Counted from the first letter of the stretch, positions 35,326 through 45,610 are shown. The stretch is 64,000 nucleotides of DNA from Io17-Chloro-G2 sp965226915 (GCA_965226915.1 CBDDEJ010000005.1:62001-126000); one strand, 5' to 3'. Numbers and translations are program-made. The notes: generated from the sequence alone by a model not told the origin.

Positions 35326-37881
35326 TCACTGGGGAGCCGGCGCCAGGAAAAACCGGAAGAGGTCCTCTCCAGACCTTGGGGTTAGGATTTCAAGCTGCTC
35401 TCCATGGGCGGAGAGCAGGGAGCGGCAAATCTCAAGTCTCAGGCTATTTCCTTGCCAATTGCCGGCGAAGTTAGCCGAATAACCATCTAATTTGGCAAAT
35501 CCGATGCTTACCGATGGCCTGCCCCGGCGCCAACTGGCGGCAACGGTAACGCCATGATTGCCAGGGCAGGCTTCATCTGCTTCGGATACCAGGTAAGTTA
35601 TGACCTGGGCCATTCTGGAAGGGTCCACCAGAACTTGAGGCAGTGTTGGATCACAGTTAAAGACGGCCGGGCCGCTTCCTGCGTCCAAAGCATAATTAGC
35701 GATGGACTCCTGCAGCAAAGCATCGATGCGGCAAGTCTCCCTTCGAAGTGCGGCCACGCCAAACTCACCTTGCTCCGGTGACAACAAATCAGAAACCACC
35801 TGATCCAACCTATCGGACTCGCGGTCGATGATCTTTAGAAACTCGAGGTGCATTTCTTGGGTCCACCCAACATCACTTTCGAGCATGGTGCTGCCGAATC
35901 CTTTGATAGATGCGATGGGGCTGCGCAAGGAGTCCGATATATCGGCCAAAAGCTCATGTTGAAGGGAGTTTGATTGCGCTCCAGGCTCCCCTGATTTCGC
36001 GCGCTGGCTATCATCCTGCCGGCGTGCGAGTTCCACCTCGTTGGCGGCTTCTCCAACGAACTCCTCCAACAGATAGACCTCTTCAGGTGTCCAAGGATAA
36101 CCTTCGTCTCTGCCCAAAACCAGCACTCCGGTGTTTTCAATCGCGTTTTGCAACGGCATTGCCAGGCGATTCCAAGACTCACCTTTGATTGACTCCGCCG
36201 TTATGACCTGATCCGGATGGCGGTTCGGCGGCGCCGTATCAAGCCGGCGGGGCAAAGACCGGCGCACCGGCGCGCCTTCGTCGAAGCACTTCACCGCCAA
36301 ATCTGCGACCTCTTCCATCAGGTGTTGCGGGAACGCTTCTTGATCAGCAACGGCGGTGGCGGTCGACGGCAGGCCTGCTGAATGGTAACCACGCATGAAG
36401 ACCGCCGACCACTCAGCCTGCCCGATGTCCTCTGTTTGGCCGGCCAGGGCTTCAGCCAACGATGTAATGCCTTCAGCCGAGACCGGAGGCATCCCCAGCC
36501 GCTTTAGTTGTTCGAATTGATAAGCCTGCCGTTTGGCGAACATGTAAAGCCGGCCGGCTTGGACCACCGGGGAAAGCCGAACCCCCAATTGATCCAAGAT
36601 ATCCTGCTCTTGCAAAGAAAATTCCTCGCCTCGGCCACGATAAATAGTCAAAACGCCGATCGTTCGTTCCTTGAAGGTTAATCGGGTCTCAATCTTGAGG
36701 CGGGTCTCCGGTAGTGACTCTGTGTCCAGCGAACCTTCGTTGGGAGACGCCCAAAGGGCAAGGAGATCACATCCATTGGGGTCTAACCAAGAGATTCTGG
36801 CCAGGTCTATAGGAACGGCTTTAGCCAGGGTGGTTACGAAAGAAGGAAATATCTCATCCAATAATAAAGACGTGCCAAAAATCTGCGCTAATTCTTGTTG
36901 AAAACCGATTTTAGAAGGATTGCGGGTGTTCTGCCCAACGTCATTTGGGCTGGCCAAGTCCGCCATATAGGCCGAAAGGCCCACGCCGATCTCCCTCAGG
37001 CAGTCCCGGTCAACCGATCCATAGGCGCGGGGCATCATATGTTCTAAAAGAACCATGCCCACGGCGGCCCCATGGTGGAGCACCGGCGACAGCAATGCGG
37101 ACCTCATCTCCGAAGGCATGATCTGGTTCCACACCATGGCGCCACCGGATTCGGAAAGATCCGAAAATATCCGGCCTTCTCCACTGGCCGTGGATTCCCT
37201 TAAACCGCTGTCAGACAGGGTTGGCTGACTCGCCAAAACTGTGGCCCACAACATTGCCGGTGCGAAAGAGGCACGTTACTCGGTCCGATTCTTGACTCAC
37301 CAGATAAACGCTTAAGCGGTGGAATTCCACCATATCCTTTAATTCTTTGGCGAAATCCTGGAATATTTGGTTGAGAGGCGACCCCAAGCTCCATGCATGG
37401 GCTAGGCGGCGTACGGCGCTGTTGATATTTTCCTTTCTGTCCCAACGAACGCGCGACAAGATGTTCTCTAGGGCCGATGCCAACTGCTCGACGCACTGGT
37501 CAACCATCTGGCGAGCCGATGAACCGCATCCCACCGGAGCTCGGCCGCGAATCAGCACTTCGCCCAGAATCCCATTCTGGCCGTTGAGGGAAATCCGCAA
37601 GGGGGGCGCATATATTTCGTCAGATGCCGAGGGCTCGTCAACCGATTCCGCTAAGGATGGCAACGAATCACAGGTTTGGTCCATGAATAGACCACTCTGC
37701 TGGTATTCTCCTCTGGATCCAAAAGCACAACGGCTAATCCATCCATGGAGAGAACCCGGGTGATCTCGGCGGCGAATTGGACGCAAGCCTCGGTTACGCC
37801 CGGGCCAGGTTCAGGCACTTTGGCGGTGTTAAGCAAATCCCGTTCACACTTGGGCTCGGGTCCTGAGATCTTGTTCGCCAT
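35326..37881 (-). pseudogene. Multi-GAF protein with degenerate histidine-kinase end, split by two frameshifts
   Basis: Three overlapping frames (37881-37651, 37786-37211, 37254-35326) read as one protein of about 850 residues if two single-base shifts are allowed, near 37675-37685 and near 37215-37255. GAF-type segments recur (FHRLSVYLVSQESDRV, RTIGVLTIYRGRG-like ERTIGVLTIYRG, GVLVLGRDEGYPWTPEEVYLL). The end looks like HisKA plus ATPase, but DISDSLRSPIASIKG has Asp where the phospho-accepting His belongs (codons around 35915-35950), and the ATPase half lacks clear N, G1 and G2 boxes (only LRLEICRSLLSAHG remains). Even with the shifts repaired it would be a pseudokinase sensor. An AT-rich 139-base leader precedes it. 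Confidence 0.7.
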
Positions 37882-38020
37882 TGAAGTTATCCCGGCCGGC
37901 CGAAATCATTGCCGGAGCCGGGTCTCCAAATGACCAAAGATGCGGTGGTATACCGAGACCGTTCAAATATTACTGAATAATATCAATCTTATTTGTATTT
38001 TCTGCGGAACTCAACTACCT

Positions 38021-38371
38021 TTATAAAGACATCTCAGCAAATATCTTATCAGATTTTGCAGCCATTACAAAATCGTTCCGATGTAAATCTCTGATCTTAT
38101 GGGTCCACCATGTGACCTTCACACCGCCCCATTCCGTGATCAACCTGGGATGGTGTCCTTCCCCTTCCGCCAATTCCCCCAAGCGGTTCGTGAAATTTAA
38201 CGCGGTCTGAAAGTCGGCGAACCGGAAGGCCCGGTCCAATTTTCGAATTCCATCCTCATCCACCAAGCTCCAATCGGAAACTTGGGGCAGCAATTGGTTT
38301 ATCTCATCCTGGGTGACATGGGGCGAATCCCGGCGGCATGCGACGCATTTCTCCTGATTGAGCTCACTCAC
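38021..38371 (-). CDS. Pterin-4a-carbinolamine dehydratase
   Basis: A 116-residue PCD/DCoH protein that dehydrates 4a-hydroxy-tetrahydropterin. The signature is EGHHPRLITEWGGVKVTW followed by WTHKIRDLHRNDF, with the His-His-Pro and downstream Trp, His and Asp in place. The start is taken as GTG 38371 because GGGAGGC lies just upstream and the region before it (to 38491) looks non-coding. Two added cysteines (KCVACRRD) near the N-terminus are a variation. It overlaps no neighbour and is divergent from the TIM-barrel gene at 38599. No aromatic amino-acid hydroxylase is in the window, so the role may be in pterin or molybdopterin metabolism. Confidence 0.88.
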   Translation of the reverse strand: MSELNQEKCVACRRDSPHVTQDEINQLLPQVSDWSLVDEDGIRKLDRAFRFADFQTALNFTNRLGELAEGEGHHPRLITEWGGVKVTWWTHKIRDLHRNDFVMAAKSDKIFAEMSL

Positions 38372-38598
38372 GGCAAGCCTCCCTGCGTTAAGATTACGGT
38401 GATGCAAAGCGCTGATTTCCCCAATATTAGCATAGGGACATGGGGGAGGCCGCAACCGGCCGATGTCAGCCTTTAAGGCCGATGCGGCCAAATTTCAGAG
38501 TTCAGAAACCCGCCGTCGCCGCATCCGGCGGGAGTGACAAAACTACCGTCAAACCATAAGATAGGGGGTAACGGGCAACGATATTTGGAGGTTCAGAA

Positions 38599-39435
38599 AT
38601 GATATTCGGCGCCATAACCAATTCTTGGCGTTTGCAGCTTGAACAAGGCGATCTATTGCCCCTTGTGGAGGAAGCGCGATCTCGAGATTCCAAGCATATC
38701 GAGCTTCGCCAGACTTGTTTGGGATCGTGCGAGACCGGTAAAGACCAGGATTGGCGGCCGGTATTGCCGAACTTGCAGTCTGTGGTGGACGCATTTCCCG
38801 ATCTTTCATTTGATTTGGCCATGGCCTTGCCGTGTTTGACCCAGCGCGTCGACCCGTCAGGTGAACAATTCCAAGCAGCGCTTGAGGGCGCGAAAGTGGT
38901 GGGCAGAAGCCAGCCCCATCTGCGGTTGGTGGACCCCGCGCCTATGGAGTCGATTTGGGAATCCCCAGGTGACATACCCGAAGCAGCGATGGGCCTGGCG
39001 GATTTGGCCAGGGAAGCCGCCCGGCAAGGGGTGATCGTTTCCGTGGAAAATTCGGGCCAGCCGATTCGCAGCATGGCCTTACTGGTCAATCAGGCTAGGG
39101 CTGCCATGTCTGAAAGCGAAGGCGCATTTCTGGGCCTCTGCCCCGACCCTACCAATCAGCTAAGGCGTTTTCCCGAAAGCGACCCCTTGGCTGAATTGGA
39201 AGCGTTGCCGGTGGATATGATCAAGATCATCCACTTCAAACAAGCCGGCAACGGCGACCCCCATCCCGCGGTGGACGATGGCGACCTTGATTGCGGGAAG
39301 CTGATTCAACTGCTGGAATCCAAGGGGTACCAGGGCGCCGCGATAATGGAGATACCTCCTCACGAAGACGTTTTCACCAACCTTTCCCAAAGTTACACTT
39401 ATCTTGAACGGCTGGCGAAAACCGGACTGGAATAG
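38599..39435 (+). CDS. Xylose isomerase-like TIM-barrel protein
   Basis: A 278-residue protein of the xylose isomerase/AP-endonuclease-2 superfamily. It starts MIFGAITNSWRLQLEQG and shows strand-end acidic residues expected to bind a divalent metal: the Glu of DSKHIELRQT, SVENSGQPI, the Asp of LCPDPTNQLR, KIIHFKQAG and, near the end, GAAIMEIPPH. Such proteins are sugar isomerases/epimerases or dehydratases; the substrate is not identifiable. GGAGG lies about 9 bases before the ATG. The frameshifted retropepsin-like gene starts 2 bases after its stop, so they were probably one operon. Confidence 0.8.
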   Translation: MIFGAITNSWRLQLEQGDLLPLVEEARSRDSKHIELRQTCLGSCETGKDQDWRPVLPNLQSVVDAFPDLSFDLAMALPCLTQRVDPSGEQFQAALEGAKVVGRSQPHLRLVDPAPMESIWESPGDIPEAAMGLADLAREAARQGVIVSVENSGQPIRSMALLVNQARAAMSESEGAFLGLCPDPTNQLRRFPESDPLAELEALPVDMIKIIHFKQAGNGDPHPAVDDGDLDCGKLIQLLESKGYQGAAIMEIPPHEDVFTNLSQSYTYLERLAKTGLE

Positions 39436-39437
39436 CC

Positions 39438-39791
39438 ATGGGATTGGCTTTTTTAGAGATAGAAGTGGGTAATCCGTCTTCCCCCGATGTGACTGAAAAG
39501 ATCGAATTCCTCATCGACTCGGGGGCAGTCTACTCCGTCGTCCCGGCGGCGGTGCTGGAAGACCTAGGGATAAAGCCCCTGGCGGAGCAAGAATTCCGGC
39601 TGGCCGACGGGTCAAAGATCACCCGAAAAAAAGTGGCGCGCTTTTCAAGTACGGCGAGCTCATCGGGGTTGCGGATGTCATATTTGGTGAGGATGGAGAC
39701 AGTAAGCTGCTAGGCGCGTTTACTTTGGAGGCGCTGGGCCTGGGCATAGACCCGCTTCGGCGCGAATTGTTGCCATTGCCCATGATCCTAG
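39438..39791 (+). pseudogene. Retropepsin-like aspartic protease, frameshifted and interrupted
   Basis: The first frame contains the retropepsin motif FLIDSGAVYSVVP (D-S-G instead of D-T-G) and LADGSKITRKK. At the seven-A run near 39628-39634 the frame is lost; adding one base restores LFKYGELIGVADVIFG and LGAFTLEALGLGIDP, ending LLPLPMIL as in related proteins. Just there, at CTAG 39788-39791, copy 2 of the 171-bp element begins. Removing the element continues as GGLSNFQPI and a stop at 39995. Membership in the pepsin-like group of small soluble bacterial retropepsins is clear, but function is unknown. A related intact gene is at 57179-57556. Confidence 0.75.
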
Positions 39792-39962
39792 AGGTCTGGC
39801 CGGAAAGCCATTGGCCGGGTTTCGCGCTACGCCAGACAGACGTATTATAGTCTTATGTGGCATGATAGTGTCTGTAATACGGTTCAAGAACCCACTGTTA
39901 CATCGATAATCGTCGCTAAGAAAACGGCAGCTTGGAGAGAATCGGGGTTTCCGTCCGAGTTT
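39792..39962 (+). mobile_element. 171-bp CTAG-flanked element, copy 2
   Basis: Same length, orientation and sequence (about 95% by eye) as copy 1, bounded by CTAG at 39788-39791 and 39963-39966. It interrupts the last codons of the retropepsin-like gene and lies 32 bases before argH. As in copy 1 it is entered in the CTA-GAG frame and would add the tail EVWPESHWPGFALRQTDVL to the host protein. Confidence 0.85.
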
Positions 39963-39994
39963 CTAGGCGGCCTTTCTAACTTCCAACCTATTTA

Positions 39995-41344
39995 ATGCCC
40001 AATTACGAAGACTACACCGTATCCATCCACTACGACCGGCGGCTTTTTCGCCACGACATCGCCGGATCCATCGCCCACGCCCGGATGCTGGCCAAAACAG
40101 AAATAATCAGTGATGAAGACGCCCAACAGATAATCCAGGGACTCGGCAAGATACTCATAGAGATCGAAGACGGCAGCTTCCCTTGGGAGCCGTCGCTAGA
40201 AGACCTCCATATGAACATCGAGTCCCGGCTGCATCACCACATCGGCGCCGCCGCCGGAAGGTTGCACACGGGGCGCTCCCGCAACGACCAGATAGCCCTA
40301 GACATGCGGCTATACGTTAAAGAAGCAGGCCGCCAAACGGTGGATGGGCTTCGCGGCGTCCAGCGCGCATTGGTCGCCCTGGCCGACAAACACCCGGAAG
40401 TATTGATGCCCGGATACACCCATCTGCAACGGGCCCAACCCATCCTCTTCGCCCACCATATGCTGGCCTATTTCCACATGCTCGAGCGCGACATATCCCG
40501 GTTCGAGGACTGCCATCGCCGTCTCGACGTCTTACCATTGGGCAGCGGCGCCCTGGCGGGAGTACCTTATCCCACGGACCGGGAGTTTTTAGCCAAAGAG
40601 CTAGGGTTCGCCGCGATCAGCGCCAACAGCATGGACGCTGTGTCGGACCGGGATTTCGTGGCGGAATTCTTGGCGGCGGCATCCCTATGCATGATGCACT
40701 TCTCCCGCCTGTCTGAAGAATTGGTGCTATGGTCCAGCCGGGAGTTTGGGTTCATACGGCTGGAGGACGCCTTCACCACCGGCAGCAGCATCATGCCGCA
40801 GAAACGCAACCCAGACTTCGCCGAGTTGGCCAGGGGGCGCACCGGCCGGGTATACGGCAACCTTATGGCCATGCTCACCGTGCTAAAGGGATTGCCTTTG
40901 ACCTATAACCGCGACCTCCAAGAAGACAAAGAAGGGATTTTCGACACCGTTGACACCCTGTTGCCCACCCTAGATGTCTTCCAAGGAATGTTGGGGGGAT
41001 TGACCTTGGACGTGGACCGAGTATCCGCCCTGGCGGAGGAGAGTTATATGTTGGCCACGGACCTGGCCGACTACCTAGTGGGCAAAGGGGTTCCGTTTCG
41101 CCAGGCCCACGGCATCATGCGGGACCTCTGCCAGCATTGCGAGTCCAGCGCCACGGCGCTTGGCGACCTCACCATTGGGGAATATCAGCGTTTCTCGGAG
41201 CATTTCGAGGAAGACGTGTTCCAGATCACCGCCCAATCGTCCGCGGCCGCTAGAGACAATCCGGGCGGCACCGCTCCCCGGCGGGTGGCCGAAGAGTTGG
41301 ATCAAGCCAAACAGCTGATGTCAGAGGCGGGGTATGGCGTCTAA
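39995..41344 (+). CDS. argH: Argininosuccinate lyase
   Basis: A 449-residue lyase for the last step of arginine synthesis (argininosuccinate to arginine and fumarate). It belongs to the fumarase/aspartase superfamily: DIAGSIAHARMLA, HMNIESRLHHHIG, LHTGRSRNDQIALD and the signature SSIMPQKRNPDFAEL with the flexible catalytic Ser loop. The N-terminus starts at MPNYEDYTVSIHYDRR, so the usual LWGGRF-type opening of about 15 residues is missing. Its ATG is only 32 bases from the end of the inserted 171-bp element, and the loss may be natural or linked to that event. It overlaps rpe by 11 bases. Confidence 0.93.
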   Translation: MPNYEDYTVSIHYDRRLFRHDIAGSIAHARMLAKTEIISDEDAQQIIQGLGKILIEIEDGSFPWEPSLEDLHMNIESRLHHHIGAAAGRLHTGRSRNDQIALDMRLYVKEAGRQTVDGLRGVQRALVALADKHPEVLMPGYTHLQRAQPILFAHHMLAYFHMLERDISRFEDCHRRLDVLPLGSGALAGVPYPTDREFLAKELGFAAISANSMDAVSDRDFVAEFLAAASLCMMHFSRLSEELVLWSSREFGFIRLEDAFTTGSSIMPQKRNPDFAELARGRTGRVYGNLMAMLTVLKGLPLTYNRDLQEDKEGIFDTVDTLLPTLDVFQGMLGGLTLDVDRVSALAEESYMLATDLADYLVGKGVPFRQAHGIMRDLCQHCESSATALGDLTIGEYQRFSEHFEEDVFQITAQSSAAARDNPGGTAPRRVAEELDQAKQLMSEAGYGV

Positions 41345-42038
41345 ACCGATGGTTTCCGAGGGTTATGTGCAGATAGCGCCATCGGTGTTGTCCGCCGACT
41401 TCGCCAAACTGGGCGATCAGGTAAAAGAAGCCACTGACGCCGGCGCCGACCTTATTCACGTGGATATTATGGACGGACAGTTCGTCCCGAACATTTCTTT
41501 CGGCGAGGTGTTGGTGGACGCCATTCGCCGTTCGACTCACTTGCCCTTGAACATTCACCTGATGATAAAGGAGCCCGACAACCTGCTTCATACCTTTATG
41601 AAGGCAACCACCGACCAGATAATCGTCCACGCCGAAGCCTGCACCCACCTCCACCGCACCGTCACTCGCATCAAGGCCGAAGGCAACGAAGTGGGTGTGG
41701 CGATCAACCCGGCGACTCCCGTTTCGGCCCTGGAGGATTTGTTGCCGCTCCTAGACATTGCCCTGGTGATGTCGGTCAACCCCGGGTTCTCGGGGCAAAG
41801 CTTTATCCCGTTGGCCGTTGAAAAAGTAAAGCGGCTGCGGCAGGGAATCAAGCGTGGTGGTTACGCGACCCGCATCATGGTCGATGGAGGTATCAAGGCC
41901 GACTGGACTGCTCAAGATTCGGTGAAAGCCGGAGCATCCATGCTGGTGTCCGGTTCAGGTATATATAACCGGGAAGAAACCGTAGACCAAGCCCTGGTGC
42001 GGATGAGGTCATGTCTGGCGGGGTTGGTTCCAGGGTGA
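41334..42038 (+). CDS. rpe: Ribulose-phosphate 3-epimerase
   Basis: A 234-residue TIM-barrel epimerase that interconverts ribulose-5-P and xylulose-5-P. It shows IAPSVLSADFAKLGDQV, the metal-ligand stretch LIHVDIMDGQFVPNISFG, LNIHLMIKEPDN, VMSVNPGFSGQSFIP and IMVDGGIKA, the complete signature set. The start at 41334 overlaps the argH stop; an internal ATG at 41349 is the alternative. The pairing with argH is probably transcriptional only. A small run of CTGCCGGGTGA repeats follows the stop. Confidence 0.95.
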   Translation: MASKPMVSEGYVQIAPSVLSADFAKLGDQVKEATDAGADLIHVDIMDGQFVPNISFGEVLVDAIRRSTHLPLNIHLMIKEPDNLLHTFMKATTDQIIVHAEACTHLHRTVTRIKAEGNEVGVAINPATPVSALEDLLPLLDIALVMSVNPGFSGQSFIPLAVEKVKRLRQGIKRGGYATRIMVDGGIKADWTAQDSVKAGASMLVSGSGIYNREETVDQALVRMRSCLAGLVPG

Positions 42039-42106
42039 GTCTGCCCGAGTCTGCCGGGTGAGTCTGCCGGGTGAAACCGTTTTTGCTAACTCAGCCTGGG
42101 TCTAGT

Positions 42107-42140
42107 CATCCTGAGTTCGCTGTAACATTCCCTCAGGATG
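42107..42140. other. Stem-loop between convergent rpe and rpmB
   Basis: CATCCTGAG (42107-42115) pairs perfectly with CTCAGGATG (42132-42140) across a 16-base loop. It lies in the 118-base gap between two convergent genes and may serve both 3' ends, but there is no T-run. Confidence 0.4.
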
Positions 42141-42156
42141 CCAGCTGCCGGACGCT

Positions 42157-42372
42157 CTAACGAGGAGCCAGTGCGGCCAGAGCTTTCTTAAACTTGGGCG
42201 ACTTACTCATCGAGCGAAGGCAACGGGTGCATATCTTTACCTTGATATTTTTGCCGTCCAGAAACACCGTCTGCTTGTGAACATTGGCCTTGAAGAGAGT
42301 TTTGGTGTGCCGGTTAGAGTGGCTCACGTTGTTGCCGGTCATACCGGACTTTAAGCAAATTTCACATCTCAT
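42157..42372 (-). CDS. rpmB: 50S ribosomal protein L28
   Basis: A 71-residue bL28. The sequence MRCEICLKSGMTGNNVSHS and RHTKTLFKANVHKQTVF matches the family, with the C-terminal KVKICTRCLRSMSKSPKFKKAL. Two Cys pairs (CEIC, CTRC) make this the zinc-binding form. The open frame extends upstream to 42453, but the family start and length fix ATG 42372. It stands alone, convergent with rpe. Confidence 0.95.
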   Translation of the reverse strand: MRCEICLKSGMTGNNVSHSNRHTKTLFKANVHKQTVFLDGKNIKVKICTRCLRSMSKSPKFKKALAALAPR

Positions 42373-43008
42373 GATTGGCTGCGACCCGTTTCCCCAAAAA
42401 CCCTCGGCATTTCGCTTCGGATTACACATAAAGATTTCTACTTGACCGAACACCTAGGTTACCATTTCGCCACGGAGAGTGGCAAGCACAAGGACCGGCC
42501 GAGCCTGGTCTTTTTCATCCCAAATGCCTTGCGTTTATCCTCCCTGTGATTTGGCGAGACCATGGACCACATTCCCGGCTCTGTCCCTAGTACTACAACG
42601 ACGCGTTATGAGAAAACACGCTCAGGTCTTCTTCTTCAGCTACGGACCGTTCATCATGGGAGACTCGCACTCGTTCGTTGCCAGCTTCAAAATCCGCCCA
42701 CGAGTTACCTTGTAGGATAACACGTCGTTGTAGTACTAGACGTACCAACTAGAAGTCCATCACATAGTCGAACCCATGGAATTTACTAGGCGTTTTGGGA
42801 GGGCTGCACCTCTGGGATTTTTTGTGCTACACCCATAATTACTGGAACCGGACTATGCTTCACGCAAGAGTTGGACGGGTTGCGGAGTGGGGTGGCGCGG
42901 AGCCCAGTCGTCCCGAATATCAAGACCCCATTGCCCGTCAACCGAGCCGCTCTGGCCGAAGACTGTTCGGACTTTTGCTTGATCCGGATGACGAGTGGTC
43001 TTGTTGGG
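42373..43008. other. 636-base gene-poor region holding a miniature element
   Basis: Between the rpmB start and the kinase start there is no convincing gene. The region includes a 145-bp CTAG-flanked element (42591-42735). The rest (42373-42586 and 42740-43008) shows no RNA gene or strong hairpin. Open frames here are short, lack ribosome sites and run across the element. Confidence 0.6.
42591..42735. mobile_element. 145-bp miniature element with IS701-type ends (MITE)
   Basis: The ends are TACTACAACGACGCGTTA at 42591 and its near-perfect inverse at 42718-42735 (17 of 18 bases), flanked by CTAG on both sides (42587-42590, 42736-42739). The first 13 bases are identical to both ends of the IS701-type element at 47468-48919, which also has CTAG flanks. 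No coding capacity is visible. It is best explained as a non-autonomous derivative moved by that transposase. It lies upstream of the kinase operon and could affect its leader. Confidence 0.85.
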
Positions 43009-43888
43009 ATGGAAATAAACCGAATGCTAAGCGCCTTACGGACTCAAGGGCGGTACACGCTTGTCTTGTTGACTGCGGGCTTAGGGATAACTTTTTCCGT
43101 CGTGACATTTAGCCTATTACTCAATTTTCAATGTCATGAGTCAACTGCGGATTTAGATCGGACGGCCAAAGACAATGCGTTGCCGTTGGAGACTAGCATC
43201 ATCGCCAACGTGGAGGCGTTGCACGAAATCCAATCGTTTTTCCAAGCATCCGGCAAGGTCGAACGAGATGGATTCAGGGCCTTTGCCAAACATGAACTGG
43301 CGCAACACCCCGGCATTCAAGCGATGGAATGGGTTCCGCGGGTTCCTGCCCGCGAGCTAGCCGCGTATGAAGAGGCCGCACGCAATGATGGGTTCCCCGA
43401 ATTTAGGGTTGTGGAGCGGAATCCCCTAGGAAACATTGCCCAGGCCAAATTTCAAGAAGAGTATCTTCCGGTCTTTTATGTTGAACCATATGAGGGCAAC
43501 GAGGCGGCTTTAGGATTCGACCTGGCGTCCAACCCTATTCTTTTGCAAGCACTCAACAAATCATGGGATACCGGACAGACAGTGGCTACCCCCGGGAATC
43601 TGTTCAGAGTTGAGGGGAAGTGAGCAACCGGCGGCATTCCAGGAGGGGATTGAGACCTCTGGCCTGCCAGGTGCCAAAGAGGGATGCCAAGGTCATCTTG
43701 CTGTCGGTGCCCTGCCCTGAGCGGGTGCCGCCGCTGATCTTGCGACTGGTTACCAGATGCCGCAGGCTCCGCTCGGCGGCGTTGTTGTCTGAGGGCACGG
43801 CTGGGTCCGACACGAAGACAAACAGTTCCTTGATGAACCGTTCCATGCGCCGGCAGAGCTTGGCCTGAACCGCCAGGGGATCTTTAAG

Positions 43889-45610
43889 TCCGAATCCACC
43901 GATGGACCCGGATGGAGGGGGTGAGGACAGCGGAAGAGGGGGGAGGGAGTTGCAGGCGCGATGATCCGGGCTCGAATTCGGGTAGACGGGAGGTTGGCGG
44001 GCGGTCGCAGGCGCTTTTGGGGGCGCCGATGGCGGTCTGCAGTGGCTGTGCTGAGCGAGATGGCGGGATAGGACACGGGAAGAGGCGCTCGCGGACCGGG
44101 ACTGGCGCGAGTTTGCCGGGACGTTCAGTTGGCCGGATGGCGGGTCAGTTGCAGACGGGTCGTCAGGCTGGGAGTGGCAGGGCGCGCAGCCGGGCCAGGG
44201 CGCGACTGAACTGGGTTTCCCAAGGCCAGCGCTGGGGCAGATGCAGGGTGAGGCGGCGCGCCGAGCGGGTGAGCCGTCCGGCCAGGGAGAAGAACCGTCG
44301 CCTGAGGGTCTTGGTGGTCACGATCTGCTCGCCCAGGCCGATGCGCGCGGTCCAGCGGGCCAGGTTGTGGGACATCACCTGGACGGCCAGCCAGGCGCCG
44401 TTGGCGGCGAAGCGGCCGGACGGCATGTGGTTCAACCCGACGCCGTACTTGAGGTTGCGTATCGCATTCTCGATCTCGGCGTGGCGGCGGTGGTCGGCCT
44501 CCAGTTCCAGGGTCTCTCCGTCCCGGTCGGTGATGAAGCCGTGATAACTGTAGGTGGCGAAGAGGGCCGGTTGGGAACCGGGGGTCGGCTGCACCCGCCG
44601 GACGATGAGCCGCACCGGCGCGGCGTCCGGCTCACTCTGGAAGGGGGTATAAGTCGTCTCGGCCACAGCGGCCGCGCCGTCCATCCAGTAGGGAATCGGC
44701 GTCCAGGCAGCTTCGGGTATGGCCTCGATGAGATTGCGCAGGCTTTTGTGCTGGCGGATGGTGATGGAGAAGCGCACGTCCAGCTTGCGGCAGACGGCGA
44801 CCACGGCGTGGGTATAGAAGCCGCTGTCGGCCCGCAGGGTGATCTGCCCGCTGGCGCCAGCGTAGCGCACCCGCCCCACCGTCTCCCGCAGGAAGTGGGC
44901 GGCCCCGCGGGCGGTGTTGGCGCGGCCCTCGCGCAGCCGGGACATCAGCACGTCGCCGGCGCCGGCGGCGACGGCCAACAGCGGGTGATAGCCCCGGGCG
45001 CCGGTGTAGCCGTGGTGGCGGGCGCCCTCCTTGGCCAGTCCGTAGGTCTCGCAGATCGTCGAATCAAGGTCGATGGTAAATGGTGCGTCGCCGGGTCCGG
45101 CTCCGGCCTGCCAGGCCCGGGCCAGCAACTCGCGGCTCACCCGGTCCAGTTGGCGGACGTGGCCCCAGCGAAAGCTGCGCAGGAAGGCGCCCAGGGTGGA
45201 GGGCGCCTTGACCACACTGCCCAGGGTGCAGGCTGTCCCGCCGGCGCGCAGCGCATCGGCGTCGTCGATGCAGTCGCCGCCCGCCAACGCAGATGCCACC
45301 AGCGTCATCATCTTGTCACCGGTGTTGGCTCGGCCTGGGGCCCGGCCCAGGTCCAGGCGCCGGTCAACCAGTTGGGACAAGGCCGAGGTGCAAGGCCAAG
45401 GTGGCGGGAAGGAGCAGGCCGGCATTGTTGACCAGGCGGTGGTCGTCGAAGGTGATGTGGATGCGGTCGAGGTGGTTGCGTGGTCGCATCTATTGGGTGC
45501 TCCTTGTTTCTGGTCGGTTTTCTGTTATAAAACCATTATCCCAGATTCAGAGGAGCACTTCCTTCCCTATCCGCCCTGTCGCGACACGCCCTCTATCGGT
45601 GGATTCGGGG
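43889..45610 (-). mobile_element. IS1380-family element nested in IS66 copy 1
   Basis: The ends CCGAATCCACCGAT face each other (left 43890-43903, right mirrored just before 45610), with TAAG on both sides (43885-43888, 45611-45614) as a 4-bp target duplication. The undisturbed site is seen in IS66 copy 2, where only one TAAG is present. The length of 1722 bp fits the family. Confidence 0.88.
44163..45489 (-). pseudogene. IS1380-family transposase with a 5' frameshift
   Basis: A 420-residue frame covers nearly all of the transposase: PGRANTGDK, ALAGGDCIDDADALRAGGT, KAPSTLGAFLRSFRWGH, the first Asp in FTIDLDSTICETYG, LRADSGFYTHAVVAV with the second Asp, and DHRRHAEIENAIRNLKYG with the Glu. The natural start, ATG 45489 (MRPRNHLDRIHITFDD to LALHLGL), lies in a frame one base off and is cut by a shift near 45375-45390. 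Without repair the protein would need the poor start at 45425. The family is related to, but not the same subgroup as, the copy at 11195. Confidence 0.85.

Noticed and set aside
42479..42715. 78-codon ORF upstream of the kinase
   Set aside because: It runs across the left end and body of the 145-bp element, has no ribosome site and no recognisable domain.
44241..45431. 396-codon plus-strand ORF
   Set aside because: It is the mirror of the IS1380 transposase, has glycine/alanine-biased shadow composition and no domain.
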